Of a stretch of DNA of 64,000 nt, positions 51,203 through 59,575 are shown piece after piece. The stretch is from Azospirillum cavernae. Its GTDB lineage: Bacteria; Pseudomonadota; Alphaproteobacteria; Azospirillales; Azospirillaceae. The stretch covers positions 234,001-298,000 of the forward strand of contig NZ_QYUL01000005.1 of the NCBI RefSeq assembly GCF_003590795.1. Direction: 5' to 3'. The position numbers and the translations under genes are program-made. Under the pieces are notes generated by a model. That model was not told the DNA's origin. It worked only from the letters and a program-made list of their open reading frames with translations, and did no database searches. The number at the start of each line of letters is the position of its first letter. The first letter of the stretch is position 1.

Positions 51203-51502
51203 ATGCAAACCCTAGAAAAGGCGACAGCGGAATCCACAAAGGGCGCCAACATTGCCATGCTGATGTCTTGGCCGATGATGACGGCGCGCACACTGCCTTT
51301 GCCGGATCGACGCGCCCGCATTCGCTTGGAAACCGCTGTTTGGGATGGGTTGGACGCGATTTCCGCCATCGAGGGGCGATCCATCCGGGAATTGTGCGGT
51401 GATTTGGACGCCTCACGTTCGACAGGCGCCTCGCTTCCCAGCGCGATACGAAATTACGTTTTGGACTATTTTCGCAAGGCTGAACGGATGCAAGGTCTGT
51501 GA
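51203..51502 (+). CDS. Ribbon-helix-helix (RHH_4) protein, promoter-adjacent copy
   Basis: A 99-residue RHH_4-type protein. The strand and helices are RRARIRLETAVWDGLDAISAIEG, SIRELCGDLDAS and ASLPSAIRNYVLDYFRKAER. It resembles the RHH protein at 47381-47770 in the same parts. It is divergent from the peptide gene across the 191-bp promoter, so it is well placed to repress the peptide-ycaO-tfuA unit and itself. The ATG at 51203 follows GGAGAG. It converges with the cyclase gene, with 34 bp between the stops. Confidence 0.8.
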   Translation: MQTLEKATAESTKGANIAMLMSWPMMTARTLPLPDRRARIRLETAVWDGLDAISAIEGRSIRELCGDLDASRSTGASLPSAIRNYVLDYFRKAERMQGL

Positions 51503-51536
51503 TCGCGACGCGATGGCCCTGGCCTAAGCGGTCCGA

Positions 51537-54500
51537 TTAGGCCTCAGCCGAAAGGCTTCTTTCCATGTGGGCGAGCACATGTTGACAGGTCTGGGCAAGA
51601 CGGGACATGGACAGGCGATCCGCCAGCGCCTCGGCGCGTCGCGCCATGAGACGGCGTTGCGCTCCCGTGTATGGCGCCAAAGCCAAATGGCCTGCCTTGG
51701 CAAGGAACAGACGTGCGTGCGCTTCATACCCCAACTGGCCGGTGCTGAGCGCAACCCCAAGGGCCTCTTGGGCGGTCTGGATTGATTGCGCGGTCGCTCC
51801 GGCAGCCCATTGCGCCTTCGCCTGCCAGAGAAGAACCTGGGGCAGAAAAACACGCGGGTAGAATTGATTGCGTTCGCCGTTGCCGTCAACCCGCCCCCCG
51901 GCCTGTCGGCGGAACGATGCAAAGCTCTCGTCGAAAAGGGAAAAGCCTTCTGAATGTCTTTTCTTTAAGACATGAGCGTAGCCAAGGCCCGCAAGAATGA
52001 GTGGTCGCAGAATTGGCGTGCGGGCAACATCGGACAGGGACAAAGCCCGTTCCAGGGATGGGACGCTCTGGTCGATCTCATCAAGAATAAGGTGCGACCA
52101 ACCCATATGCGTCATAGCGAAGATCTGCGAAAAGGCATGGCCTGATCGCTCTGCGCGCTCGACAGCGTGAACGCCAGCCGCGATGGCTTCGGCGCTACGC
52201 CCCAACTCCGCAAGGGTGCGAGCGGCAATGCTGGGGGGGTGCACAACCGCCAACGTCGAAAGTCCGCAGTTTCCCAAAGGCGGGCCGTCGTTGAGAAGCA
52301 GACTTCCGACGCGCAAGGTCTCCATCGACTGTTCAAAATAGCCTTTTTCAGTCAGGAGGCCACTCAGTTTGAACAGCAATTGGACCCGCGTCTCACGGGA
52401 ATCCGATTGATCCAACGCCGCCAAACCCTGTTGGCACAGCTCCACACCCTCGTCGATCTCCCCATACGCCCATCGAAACGATGCGAGCATGGAACTGGCT
52501 TGCGCCAGATGTATCGTGTCACCGGCGATTTCCGACAAATCGCGGGCTTGGTTGAGACAGTCGTGAACGTCGGTTCCTCCACGGGGCAGAAGCGTTCGGG
52601 GCAATCCGATCAGCAATTCAATCTGGCGTGGCGTGTTTTCTCGGGATGGGCCAATTGTGCGCAGGGCTTCCAGCGCGTTGCGATAATGGCGGGTGGCGTC
52701 TTCCAGCTTTGACCGAACTTCGGCAATTTTTCCGGCTTTTCGTCCGCACACATACGCGGCGGCCCAATTTTCAGCGAGGAAGGCGTGATGAGCCAGAAGA
52801 TCAATCCGATTGGGCAATTCATAAACGCGTCGGCTTCGCAAGGCGTTGAAAACGCGGGTGTGCAGAGCCTTCCTGTCGGATCTGGTCAGGGTGGCGTAAG
52901 CAACCTCCTGAATCAGAGCATGATTGAACGTGAATTCCAGATTCGGAAGCAGGCGCGTGCGAATGATGAATCCCGCACGCTCCAGATAGGCGAGAAGATC
53001 GGATAGGGCGGTGGTTGACGCTGTCGTCAGCGCGTGCAGGACTGCGACGTCGAATGTTGTTCCGATCACGGCGGCGTTCAGCAAGACCCGGCGTGGAGCC
53101 TGGTCCATCAGGTCCATGCGGGCGGCCAGAAGGCCGTGCAAAGAGCGCGGGAGATTCTGAGCGGCGGCCGGGTCGACCAACCGATACGCTCCCGGCCCTC
53201 CCGTAATCGCTCCGGTTGCTTCAAGCGTGCGCAGAATCTCCTCAAGGTAAAGGGGGACACCCTGGCTGCGCTTGGACACTTGGGTTTTTAGGTCGGCCAG
53301 CGACCAGTCCGGCCCCAACCAATGATTTAAGAATTGGTCAACCTGCGCCATATCAAGAGTTTTGAGATCGATTCGGCGCGCTGTCGGCGTGCCGGTCCAA
53401 CCTTCAGGCGATGATTCCAGCCGCAGCGCCGGGGGGCGTCTGGTGGCGATCAACAACAGATGGGCTTGGCTGCCCAGCAGCGCGGTGGTCAACGCATCCA
53501 GGAATCGAACCATCACGGGGCTGGCCCAATGGGCGTCCTCCACCAGAACCAGCATCGGCGTCTGGTCGCGTGTGTCGCCAGACGACAACTCAAGAGCGGC
53601 GGCGACCAGCCCCTCGATGGACAAGGTCAGGCGTTGCGCCGGATCAAGGCCATGCCAGAGCGGATTGATTGTCTCCTGACCGAACAAATTGCGGACCGCG
53701 TCGGCGGCGAGAGAACCGGCTCGTCGGTCAACCATCGCAACAATTTGGTTCGGACCATCGCCTGTGGTTGACCCGATGATCTGAAGGGCGAAGCTGAGAG
53801 CGACCGCCTCCAGATCATCGGGATCCCCCAACCGCCGCATAGGCATTTGTGACCATTGCACGATTCTCCAATCACGGATTCGTGAAGCGCGGAGCACCTC
53901 TCCCACCAAGCGGGATTTTCCTATTCCGGCATCACCGGACAGCACCAGGATGGCCGACGCGCCAAGCCGCGCTCGATCCGCCAGCGAGAGGATGGTTTTC
54001 ATCTCGCCGGTTCGCCCGACAAAGGGGGCGTTGGTCGAGCGCAGCATATCGGTGGCGGTGCGGCGAACCGCGCGGGCGCCCTCCAAAGTGAAGGCGGGCA
54101 TCGGAATGGCGCCTTTGGCCAAAATCAGGCTGCCAACGGGGCGGGCTGCGACGCCAACCGGGATCAGATCCAGCGTGTCTCGGCTCAATTGGGCGCTGTT
54201 CGGCTCGGCGCGTTGCTGGAGTTTGGCCGCAAGGTGAACGCATTCCCCAACCGTCCGATAATCGGCCCACACCCCGTTGGCGACAACATGGGCCACCACA
54301 TCGCCAGAGCTGATGCCGATGCGGACCTGGAAATCGGGAAGATCAGCGGCTTCCACCGTGGCGCGGACGATGTCCTGCGCGGCCAGGCAGGCGCGCAGGG
54401 CGTGATCCTCCTGGGCGTTCGGGGCGCCGAACACCGCCATGAAGCCGTCGCCCAAAAGCTGAGACACCATGCCGTCGTAGCGGGGGATCGCCTCGATCAG

Positions 54501-54695
54501 GCTGTTCAGAATTGACAGCAGAATTTGGTCGGCGTCTTCCGGGTCTCGGCCAGCGACCAGGGCGGAGGAGCTGACGATGTCGACGAACAGCGTGGTGAGG
54601 ATTTTGCGCTCAGGCGTTTTGCCGCGCGCGGGACGTGCAACGTCGTGGGGAGCGGCGCCTCCCATACCTTCGATGATCCTCTCGGCCACCGCCAT
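51537..54695 (-). CDS. Class III cyclase-like domain / AAA ATPase / TPR signalling protein
   Basis: A 1052-residue soluble protein from the ATG at 54695 (AGGGGGG upstream). Residues 30-185 are a class III nucleotide cyclase-like domain with both metal aspartates (Asp39 in FVDIV, Asp83 in LGDGF). The transition-state pair is altered: where family members read NLAARL this reads HLAAKL (His154, Lys158), so cyclase activity is doubtful. An AAA/NACHT-like ATPase follows (Walker A GDAGIGKS at 254-261; Walker B LVLVEDAHWAS), then TPR-type helices to the end. This layout occurs in large bacterial signalling ATPases. It is a plausible cAMP source or sensor for the Crp locus, but both roles are inference. 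Confidence 0.85.
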   Translation of the reverse strand: MAVAERIIEGMGGAAPHDVARPARGKTPERKILTTLFVDIVSSSALVAGRDPEDADQILLSILNSLIEAIPRYDGMVSQLLGDGFMAVFGAPNAQEDHALRACLAAQDIVRATVEAADLPDFQVRIGISSGDVVAHVVANGVWADYRTVGECVHLAAKLQQRAEPNSAQLSRDTLDLIPVGVAARPVGSLILAKGAIPMPAFTLEGARAVRRTATDMLRSTNAPFVGRTGEMKTILSLADRARLGASAILVLSGDAGIGKSRLVGEVLRASRIRDWRIVQWSQMPMRRLGDPDDLEAVALSFALQIIGSTTGDGPNQIVAMVDRRAGSLAADAVRNLFGQETINPLWHGLDPAQRLTLSIEGLVAAALELSSGDTRDQTPMLVLVEDAHWASPVMVRFLDALTTALLGSQAHLLLIATRRPPALRLESSPEGWTGTPTARRIDLKTLDMAQVDQFLNHWLGPDWSLADLKTQVSKRSQGVPLYLEEILRTLEATGAITGGPGAYRLVDPAAAQNLPRSLHGLLAARMDLMDQAPRRVLLNAAVIGTTFDVAVLHALTTASTTALSDLLAYLERAGFIIRTRLLPNLEFTFNHALIQEVAYATLTRSDRKALHTRVFNALRSRRVYELPNRIDLLAHHAFLAENWAAAYVCGRKAGKIAEVRSKLEDATRHYRNALEALRTIGPSRENTPRQIELLIGLPRTLLPRGGTDVHDCLNQARDLSEIAGDTIHLAQASSMLASFRWAYGEIDEGVELCQQGLAALDQSDSRETRVQLLFKLSGLLTEKGYFEQSMETLRVGSLLLNDGPPLGNCGLSTLAVVHPPSIAARTLAELGRSAEAIAAGVHAVERAERSGHAFSQIFAMTHMGWSHLILDEIDQSVPSLERALSLSDVARTPILRPLILAGLGYAHVLKKRHSEGFSLFDESFASFRRQAGGRVDGNGERNQFYPRVFLPQVLLWQAKAQWAAGATAQSIQTAQEALGVALSTGQLGYEAHARLFLAKAGHLALAPYTGAQRRLMARRAEALADRLSMSRLAQTCQHVLAHMERSLSAEA

Positions 54696-54800
54696 GTCCG
54701 CCCCCCTGCGGATTTCGCGTAGACATATTAGAGCATGTATTTTGCGTTTTGTGGATATCCCAGCGCGGCGAAGCCGATTCTTTTTCACGCCGCGAGAATT

Positions 54801-54820
54801 TTGCATACCCTGATATGCAA
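54801..54820. promoter_or_regulatory. Inverted repeat upstream of the cyclase gene
   Basis: TTGCATA-CCCTGA-TATGCAA has perfect 7-bp arms, about 106 bp before the cyclase start, in the 204-bp gap to ilvD. A further pair, CGCGGCG/CGCCGCG, lies nearer the gene. It is a candidate operator; nothing in the sequence names the regulator. Confidence 0.45.
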
Positions 54821-54831
54821 TTGAGGAAAAG

Positions 54832-54865
54832 AAGAATGCGCCGGAAATACTCCCGACGCATTCTT
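54832..54865 (-). terminator. Terminator after ilvD (bidirectional shape)
   Basis: AAGAATGCG (54832-54840) and CGCATTCTT (54857-54865) form a perfect nine-pair stem. Read leftward it is followed by CTTTTCC, 35 bp after the ilvD stop; read rightward by TTCTTGTTT. It separates ilvD from the cyclase gene. Confidence 0.7.
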
Positions 54866-54899
54866 TCTTGTTTGGTTTCCGTTGGTTGCGCGGCTGACT

Positions 54900-56765
54900 T
54901 CAACGGGGGATGGCGAGACCTTCCACCTGAGACACGTCGCGCACCGCGCCTCGGTCGGCGCTTGTGGTCAGTGCGGCGTAAGCGCGCAGGGCTGGGGAAA
55001 CCACACGGTCACGCGCAACCGGCTTCCAGCCATTCACACCCTTTGCGTTCATCACGTCGCGGCGGGCCTGCAACGCCTCGTCGCTGATGGCCAGACGGAT
55101 GGTCCGGTTGGGGATGTCGATTTCAACGCGGTCGCCCTCTTCCACCAGACCAATGGCGCCGCCGCTGGCCGCTTCCGGCGAGGCGTGGCCGATCGACAGG
55201 CCCGAAGTGCCGCCCGAGAAACGCCCGTCGGTGACAAGCGCGCAGGCCTTGCCCAGCCCCTTCGACTTCAGATAGCTGGTCGGGTACAGCATTTCCTGCA
55301 TGCCAGGGCCGCCGCGCGGGCCTTCGTAGCGGATGATGACGACGTCGCCCGCCTTCACCACGTCACCCAAAATACCGGCGACCGCGTCGTCCTGGCTTTC
55401 AAACACGCGGGCCGGACCGGCGAAGACGAGGTTGGAGTCGTCAACGCCCGCCGTCTTCACGATGCAGCCCTTTTCCGCAATGTTGCCGTAGAGAACGGCC
55501 AAACCGCCGTCCTTGCTGAAGGCGGTCTCGACGTTGCGGATGACGCCGGTTTCACGGTTGAGGTCCAACTCCGGCCAGCGGCGCTCTTGGCTGAAGGGAA
55601 CCACGGTCGGGATGCCGCCGGGGGCGGCCTTGTAGAGGGTGTGGACCGCCGGATCGTCGGTGCGGATGACGTCCCAACGGTCGATGGCGTCGCCCAGGGT
55701 GGGGGCGTGAACCGTCGGCGACTCGCGGTTCAGCAGACCGGCGCGGTCCAATTCGCCCAGAATGCCGAAGATGCCGCCCGCCCGGTGCACGTCCTCGATG
55801 TGGACGTCGGAGATGGCGGGGGCCACCTTGCAGACGTTGGGAACGCGACGCGACAGCCGATCAATGTCGGCCATGGTGAAATCAATCTCGCCTTCCTGCG
55901 CGGCGGCCAGGATGTGCAGAACGGTGTTGGTCGAGCCGCCCATGGCGATGTCCAGCGTCATCGCGTTTTCAAAGGCCGCCTTGCTGGCGATGCTGCGCGG
56001 CAGGGCGGAGGCGTCCTCATCCTGATACCAGCGGCGGCAGAGATCGACGGCGACGCGTCCGGCCTTGAGGAACAGTTCCTTGCGGTCGGCGTGGGTGGCC
56101 AGGATGGTGCCGTTGCCGGGCAGCGACAGGCCCAGCGCTTCGGTCAAACAGTTCATCGAGTTGGCGGTGAACATGCCGGAGCAGGAACCGCAGGTCGGGC
56201 AGGAGCCGCGCTCCATGTCAGCCGCTTCCTCGTCGGTCACGGTGGGATCGGCGGCGGCGACCATCGCGTCGATCAGATCGACCGACTTCATCTTGCCGCG
56301 CCACTTGACCTTGCCGGCCTCCATCGGGCCGCCCGAGACGAAGATCGCCGGGATGTTCAGCCGCATGGCGGCCATCAGCATGCCGGGTGTGATCTTGTCG
56401 CAGTTGGAGATGCAGACCAGCGCGTCGGCGCAATGGGCGTTGGCCATGTATTCGACGGCGTCGGCGATCAATTCGCGCGAGGGCAGGCTGTAGAGCATGC
56501 CGCCATGGCCCATGGCGATGCCGTCATCGACCGCGATGGTGTTGAATTCCTTGGCGACGCCGCCCGCCCTTTCGATTTCACGGGCGACGAGTTGGCCCAG
56601 ATCCTTCAGATGGACATGGCCCGGAACGAATTGGGTGAAGGAGTTGGCGATGGCGATGATCGGCTTGCCGAAATCGCCGTCCTTCATGCCGGTCGCCCGC
56701 CACAGACCGCGTGCGCCCGCCATGTTGCGGCCATGGGTGGAGGTGCGTGAACGGTAATGCGGCAT
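54900..56765 (-). CDS. ilvD: Dihydroxy-acid dehydratase
   Basis: A 621-residue iron-sulphur enzyme of branched-chain amino acid synthesis: it dehydrates 2,3-dihydroxy-isovalerate and 2,3-dihydroxy-3-methylvalerate to the 2-keto acids. Motifs include CISNCDKITPGML and the Cys of CPTCGSCSGMFTANSM for the cluster, plus PGMQEMLYPTSYLKSKGLG. The ATG at 56765 has AGGAC upstream and gives the usual family length; a longer frame to 56963 lacks similarity. It stands alone; a terminator hairpin follows. Confidence 0.97.
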   Translation of the reverse strand: MPHYRSRTSTHGRNMAGARGLWRATGMKDGDFGKPIIAIANSFTQFVPGHVHLKDLGQLVAREIERAGGVAKEFNTIAVDDGIAMGHGGMLYSLPSRELIADAVEYMANAHCADALVCISNCDKITPGMLMAAMRLNIPAIFVSGGPMEAGKVKWRGKMKSVDLIDAMVAAADPTVTDEEAADMERGSCPTCGSCSGMFTANSMNCLTEALGLSLPGNGTILATHADRKELFLKAGRVAVDLCRRWYQDEDASALPRSIASKAAFENAMTLDIAMGGSTNTVLHILAAAQEGEIDFTMADIDRLSRRVPNVCKVAPAISDVHIEDVHRAGGIFGILGELDRAGLLNRESPTVHAPTLGDAIDRWDVIRTDDPAVHTLYKAAPGGIPTVVPFSQERRWPELDLNRETGVIRNVETAFSKDGGLAVLYGNIAEKGCIVKTAGVDDSNLVFAGPARVFESQDDAVAGILGDVVKAGDVVIIRYEGPRGGPGMQEMLYPTSYLKSKGLGKACALVTDGRFSGGTSGLSIGHASPEAASGGAIGLVEEGDRVEIDIPNRTIRLAISDEALQARRDVMNAKGVNGWKPVARDRVVSPALRAYAALTTSADRGAVRDVSQVEGLAIPR

Positions 56766-56986
56766 GGACTTGTCCTCGACTGATCGCGCGCGAGCGGTTT
56801 CGCGAAAGGAATGGGAAGAAACAGGTGGGCACCTTAGCAATCTCCTGTCGGCGTTTCCAGAGCCGCGACGGGGGGCGAAGCCCTGCCATGCGTGGGACGG
56901 GCGGCGGTGGGGCGCGGAGTCGCTCAGGGCCAATCTTCCAACCGGGGTGGACTCGTGGCACAACCCGCAGCGCCGCTTCCTTCGGA

Positions 56987-58600
56987 ATGATCCTCGCCAT
57001 GATCCAGACGCTTTCCCGCTCCTCCGCCCTTGACCGCCTGTCGCGGGCGCCCTGGTGGGCGCTGTGCCTGGGTCTTGCGGCTGTGATGGCGCTGTCGGTT
57101 CTGCTGGTGGGATTCCGCCTGCCCTATTGGGTTCACGCCGATCAGGATCTGGTGCTGGCCTATCATGGCCTTTTGTTCGCCGACGGCTTGCCGCAGGAGT
57201 ATTTCGACCATCCCGGTTACGGGTATTTTTTGGTGATCGACGGCTGGTATCGGCTGCTGCACGCGCTGGGGCTGCTGCCGGTCGCCCGCTTGTCGGCGCT
57301 GCCGCTGGCCAGCGACGCGGCGGCCAACGCGGCGGCGTGGCAGGGGTTGGTCGAGGCTGGGCGGGCGCTGTCCATCCTTCTCACCGCGCTGTTCGCCGTG
57401 ACCTACGCGACGCTGGTCCGCGAACTGGTCGGGGATCGCCGGGTGGCGCTGTTGGCGGGTGTGCTGTTGGCGTTTGGCGTCGGTTTGACGGCGCAGGGTC
57501 GGCAGATGCGCACGGATTTGCTGTCAGCGGGCTTCGTCGTCACCGCTTTGCTGATGGTTCTGGTCGCGGTGCGGCAGCCGCCGGGACGGACGGGCCGCTC
57601 CCTGCTGTTGCTGGGCGGGGCCGGGCTGCTGGTCGCCTTGGCGATGGCGACCAAGGTGCAGGCGGTGTTTTTGGCCTTGGGCATCCCCATTGCCGCCCTG
57701 CTGTTTGGTCAGCGTTTCGCTGGGGAGGCAGGGTCTTGGGGACGGACGGTGTTGCTGGCGGCGCTGGCGACGGCAGCGCTGGTTCCGGCGGTCGGCTTGA
57801 TGGCCGAGGGGATCGCGTCGTGGGGGCAGGCGGTCTATCCCTACACCTCGGTCGGCGGTGGGCTGTCGGGGCGTTACCAGGGCGTGGTCGTCGGATGGGG
57901 CGTGTTGGGCGTGTTGGTGTATGGCTGGGTCTGGCGCGCGCCGTTGGTTCACAGTCTAGCGGCACTGGCGGCGGTGGCGTTGGGGGCCGCGCTTGGGCTG
58001 CTGGCGCTGGAGATCCGCTACAACGCGCAAAACGTCATCGCCGTGGCAAATTTCATTGAGCACATGTTCGTCTTCACCTCCTGGCGGCACGCCAGCGCCT
58101 TGCAGGGGCAAGGGCAGGTGGTGGGCGAGGGACTGTTGACCCTGCTGATGAACGGAATCGGGCGGACTCTGGCGATCCGCACCATCATCCTGCACCCCGA
58201 CAACATCCCGCAGACCGTCATCGTCGAATGGTTCGCTCTGGGCGGCGCGCTGGTTCTGTGGCGGCGGGGAGAACGGTTGGCGGCGCTTCAGGCGTTGTTC
58301 CTGATTCTGGTCGCCTGGGGGCTGGAGTCGCTGTTTTCCCTGCGTGGCTTTCAACGGGCCTACGCCGCTTACACGGATCCCCTGGTGGTTTTGTCGGCGG
58401 CTTGGGTGCTTGCGCGGCTGCCGGAGCTGTTGGAGAGCGCCAGGTCCCGCCGTTGGATCGTCGGTGGAGTCGCTCTGGTGGTGGTTGCCGCCCACGCTTG
58501 GCCGATCATCGAAACGCGTCGTTTGCCGAATCCGGCCAGCCATTGCGACTGGATCCCGACCTACATGCCGCGCGTGGAACCCTTCCCGTTCTGCCGCTGA
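56987..58600 (+). CDS. Polytopic membrane protein, GT-C glycosyltransferase-like
   Basis: A 537-residue membrane protein with about 10-12 predicted helices. After the first helix an acidic periplasmic loop (WVHADQDLVLAYHGLLFADGLPQEYFDHPGYGYF) resembles the Asp-containing loop of GT-C/ArnT-PMT-like sugar transferases, which use polyprenyl-phosphate sugars. Identification is structural rather than by a clear family motif. Starts at 56987 and 56999 are both possible and neither has a good ribosome site. It lies beside glycosyltransferase and ligase genes on the other strand, fitting envelope glycan work. Confidence 0.65.
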   Translation: MILAMIQTLSRSSALDRLSRAPWWALCLGLAAVMALSVLLVGFRLPYWVHADQDLVLAYHGLLFADGLPQEYFDHPGYGYFLVIDGWYRLLHALGLLPVARLSALPLASDAAANAAAWQGLVEAGRALSILLTALFAVTYATLVRELVGDRRVALLAGVLLAFGVGLTAQGRQMRTDLLSAGFVVTALLMVLVAVRQPPGRTGRSLLLLGGAGLLVALAMATKVQAVFLALGIPIAALLFGQRFAGEAGSWGRTVLLAALATAALVPAVGLMAEGIASWGQAVYPYTSVGGGLSGRYQGVVVGWGVLGVLVYGWVWRAPLVHSLAALAAVALGAALGLLALEIRYNAQNVIAVANFIEHMFVFTSWRHASALQGQGQVVGEGLLTLLMNGIGRTLAIRTIILHPDNIPQTVIVEWFALGGALVLWRRGERLAALQALFLILVAWGLESLFSLRGFQRAYAAYTDPLVVLSAAWVLARLPELLESARSRRWIVGGVALVVVAAHAWPIIETRRLPNPASHCDWIPTYMPRVEPFPFCR

Positions 58601-58624
58601 GGCGAAGAGGACACGGGTCTGGCG

Positions 58625-59575
58625 TCAAGCGCGGGCGCGCTCGATGGCCTCCAGCACCCCGGCGCTGTCCATGGCGTCGAATTCCGGGCGGTGATGCACG
58701 ACCACGCGTGGGCCGGAGCTGTGGATCGGGTTCGACGCGTCGGAGAAAACGGCGACCGTCGGGCAACCGACGGCGGCGATCAGATGGGTGGGGCCGGTGT
58801 CGTTGCCAACCGCCGCCCAGGCCCGCCGCGCCAACCCGCCCAATTCCGGCACGCTGGTTTTGGCGGTCAGATCAATGGTTTGCGGGCAGAGTTCGGCGAT
58901 GGAGCGGGCGATCTCCGCCTCTATCGCGGTGCCGATGACGACGGGCGTCACCCCACGCTGAACCAGCGCCACCGCCACTTCCGCGTAGCGCCGCATCGGC
59001 CAACGCTTGTCCGGGCGTCCGGGCGAGGAACCGGGGACCAACAGGGCGAAGGGGGCGGGGATGCCAAAACGGTCGATGTCGGCGTCCAGCCAGCTCAGAT
59101 CCGGCACGGGATCCGGGGCGATGCCAAAGGGGGCCAGTTGTCGGGTGTAGCGTTGCAGAACCGGAACCTTGCGTCGCCCGTCATAGCGGTCCGGGTGGGA
59201 CGCGCCCGAGGCCGTGCCTGACCATTCCGGCCAGGGGCCGGGGAAAAACAGGCGGAAATACAGATCGGTGCGGGTTTGCGCCTGCAAATCATAAACGCGG
59301 TCAAACCGTCCAGCGCGCAGAATCCGGCGCACGGCGAGATAAGCGGACAGGGAACGCTCACGCGGGTCTTCCAGCACCTCGTCGAACAGGCCGCTCATCC
59401 GGGCCAGCGGGGCCAGGGACGGGATGGTCAACAGGCTCAGCCGGTCGCCCGCATGATGGCGGCGGATGGCGGCGAAGCTGGTTTGGGCCAGGAAAAAATC
59501 ACCGAAGGCGCCCAGCTTGACGATCAAAATCCGCTGTTGGCGGGCCGGATCGCGGAGGTGGTCGAGGCCGCTCAT
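58625..59575 (-). CDS. Glycosyltransferase family 9 (heptosyltransferase-like)
   Basis: A 316-residue GT-B enzyme of family GT9, as in LPS heptosyltransferases. RILIVKLGAFGDFFLAQTSFAAIR opens the acceptor domain, and the donor domain has LLVPGSSPGRPDKRWPMRRYAEVA and the C-terminal AAVGNDTGPTHLIAAVGCPTVAVF. Cytoplasmic, acting on lipid-linked or LPS core sugars. Its start overlaps the stop of the O-antigen ligase-like gene, so the pair is one operon. The acceptor and sugar are unknown. Confidence 0.9.
   Translation of the reverse strand: MSGLDHLRDPARQQRILIVKLGAFGDFFLAQTSFAAIRRHHAGDRLSLLTIPSLAPLARMSGLFDEVLEDPRERSLSAYLAVRRILRAGRFDRVYDLQAQTRTDLYFRLFFPGPWPEWSGTASGASHPDRYDGRRKVPVLQRYTRQLAPFGIAPDPVPDLSWLDADIDRFGIPAPFALLVPGSSPGRPDKRWPMRRYAEVAVALVQRGVTPVVIGTAIEAEIARSIAELCPQTIDLTAKTSVPELGGLARRAWAAVGNDTGPTHLIAAVGCPTVAVFSDASNPIHSSGPRVVVHHRPEFDAMDSAGVLEAIERARA

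Noticed and set aside
54882..56750. Rightward 622-codon frame across ilvD
   Set aside because: ilvD on the other strand has full family motifs; this frame shows only shadow-like composition.
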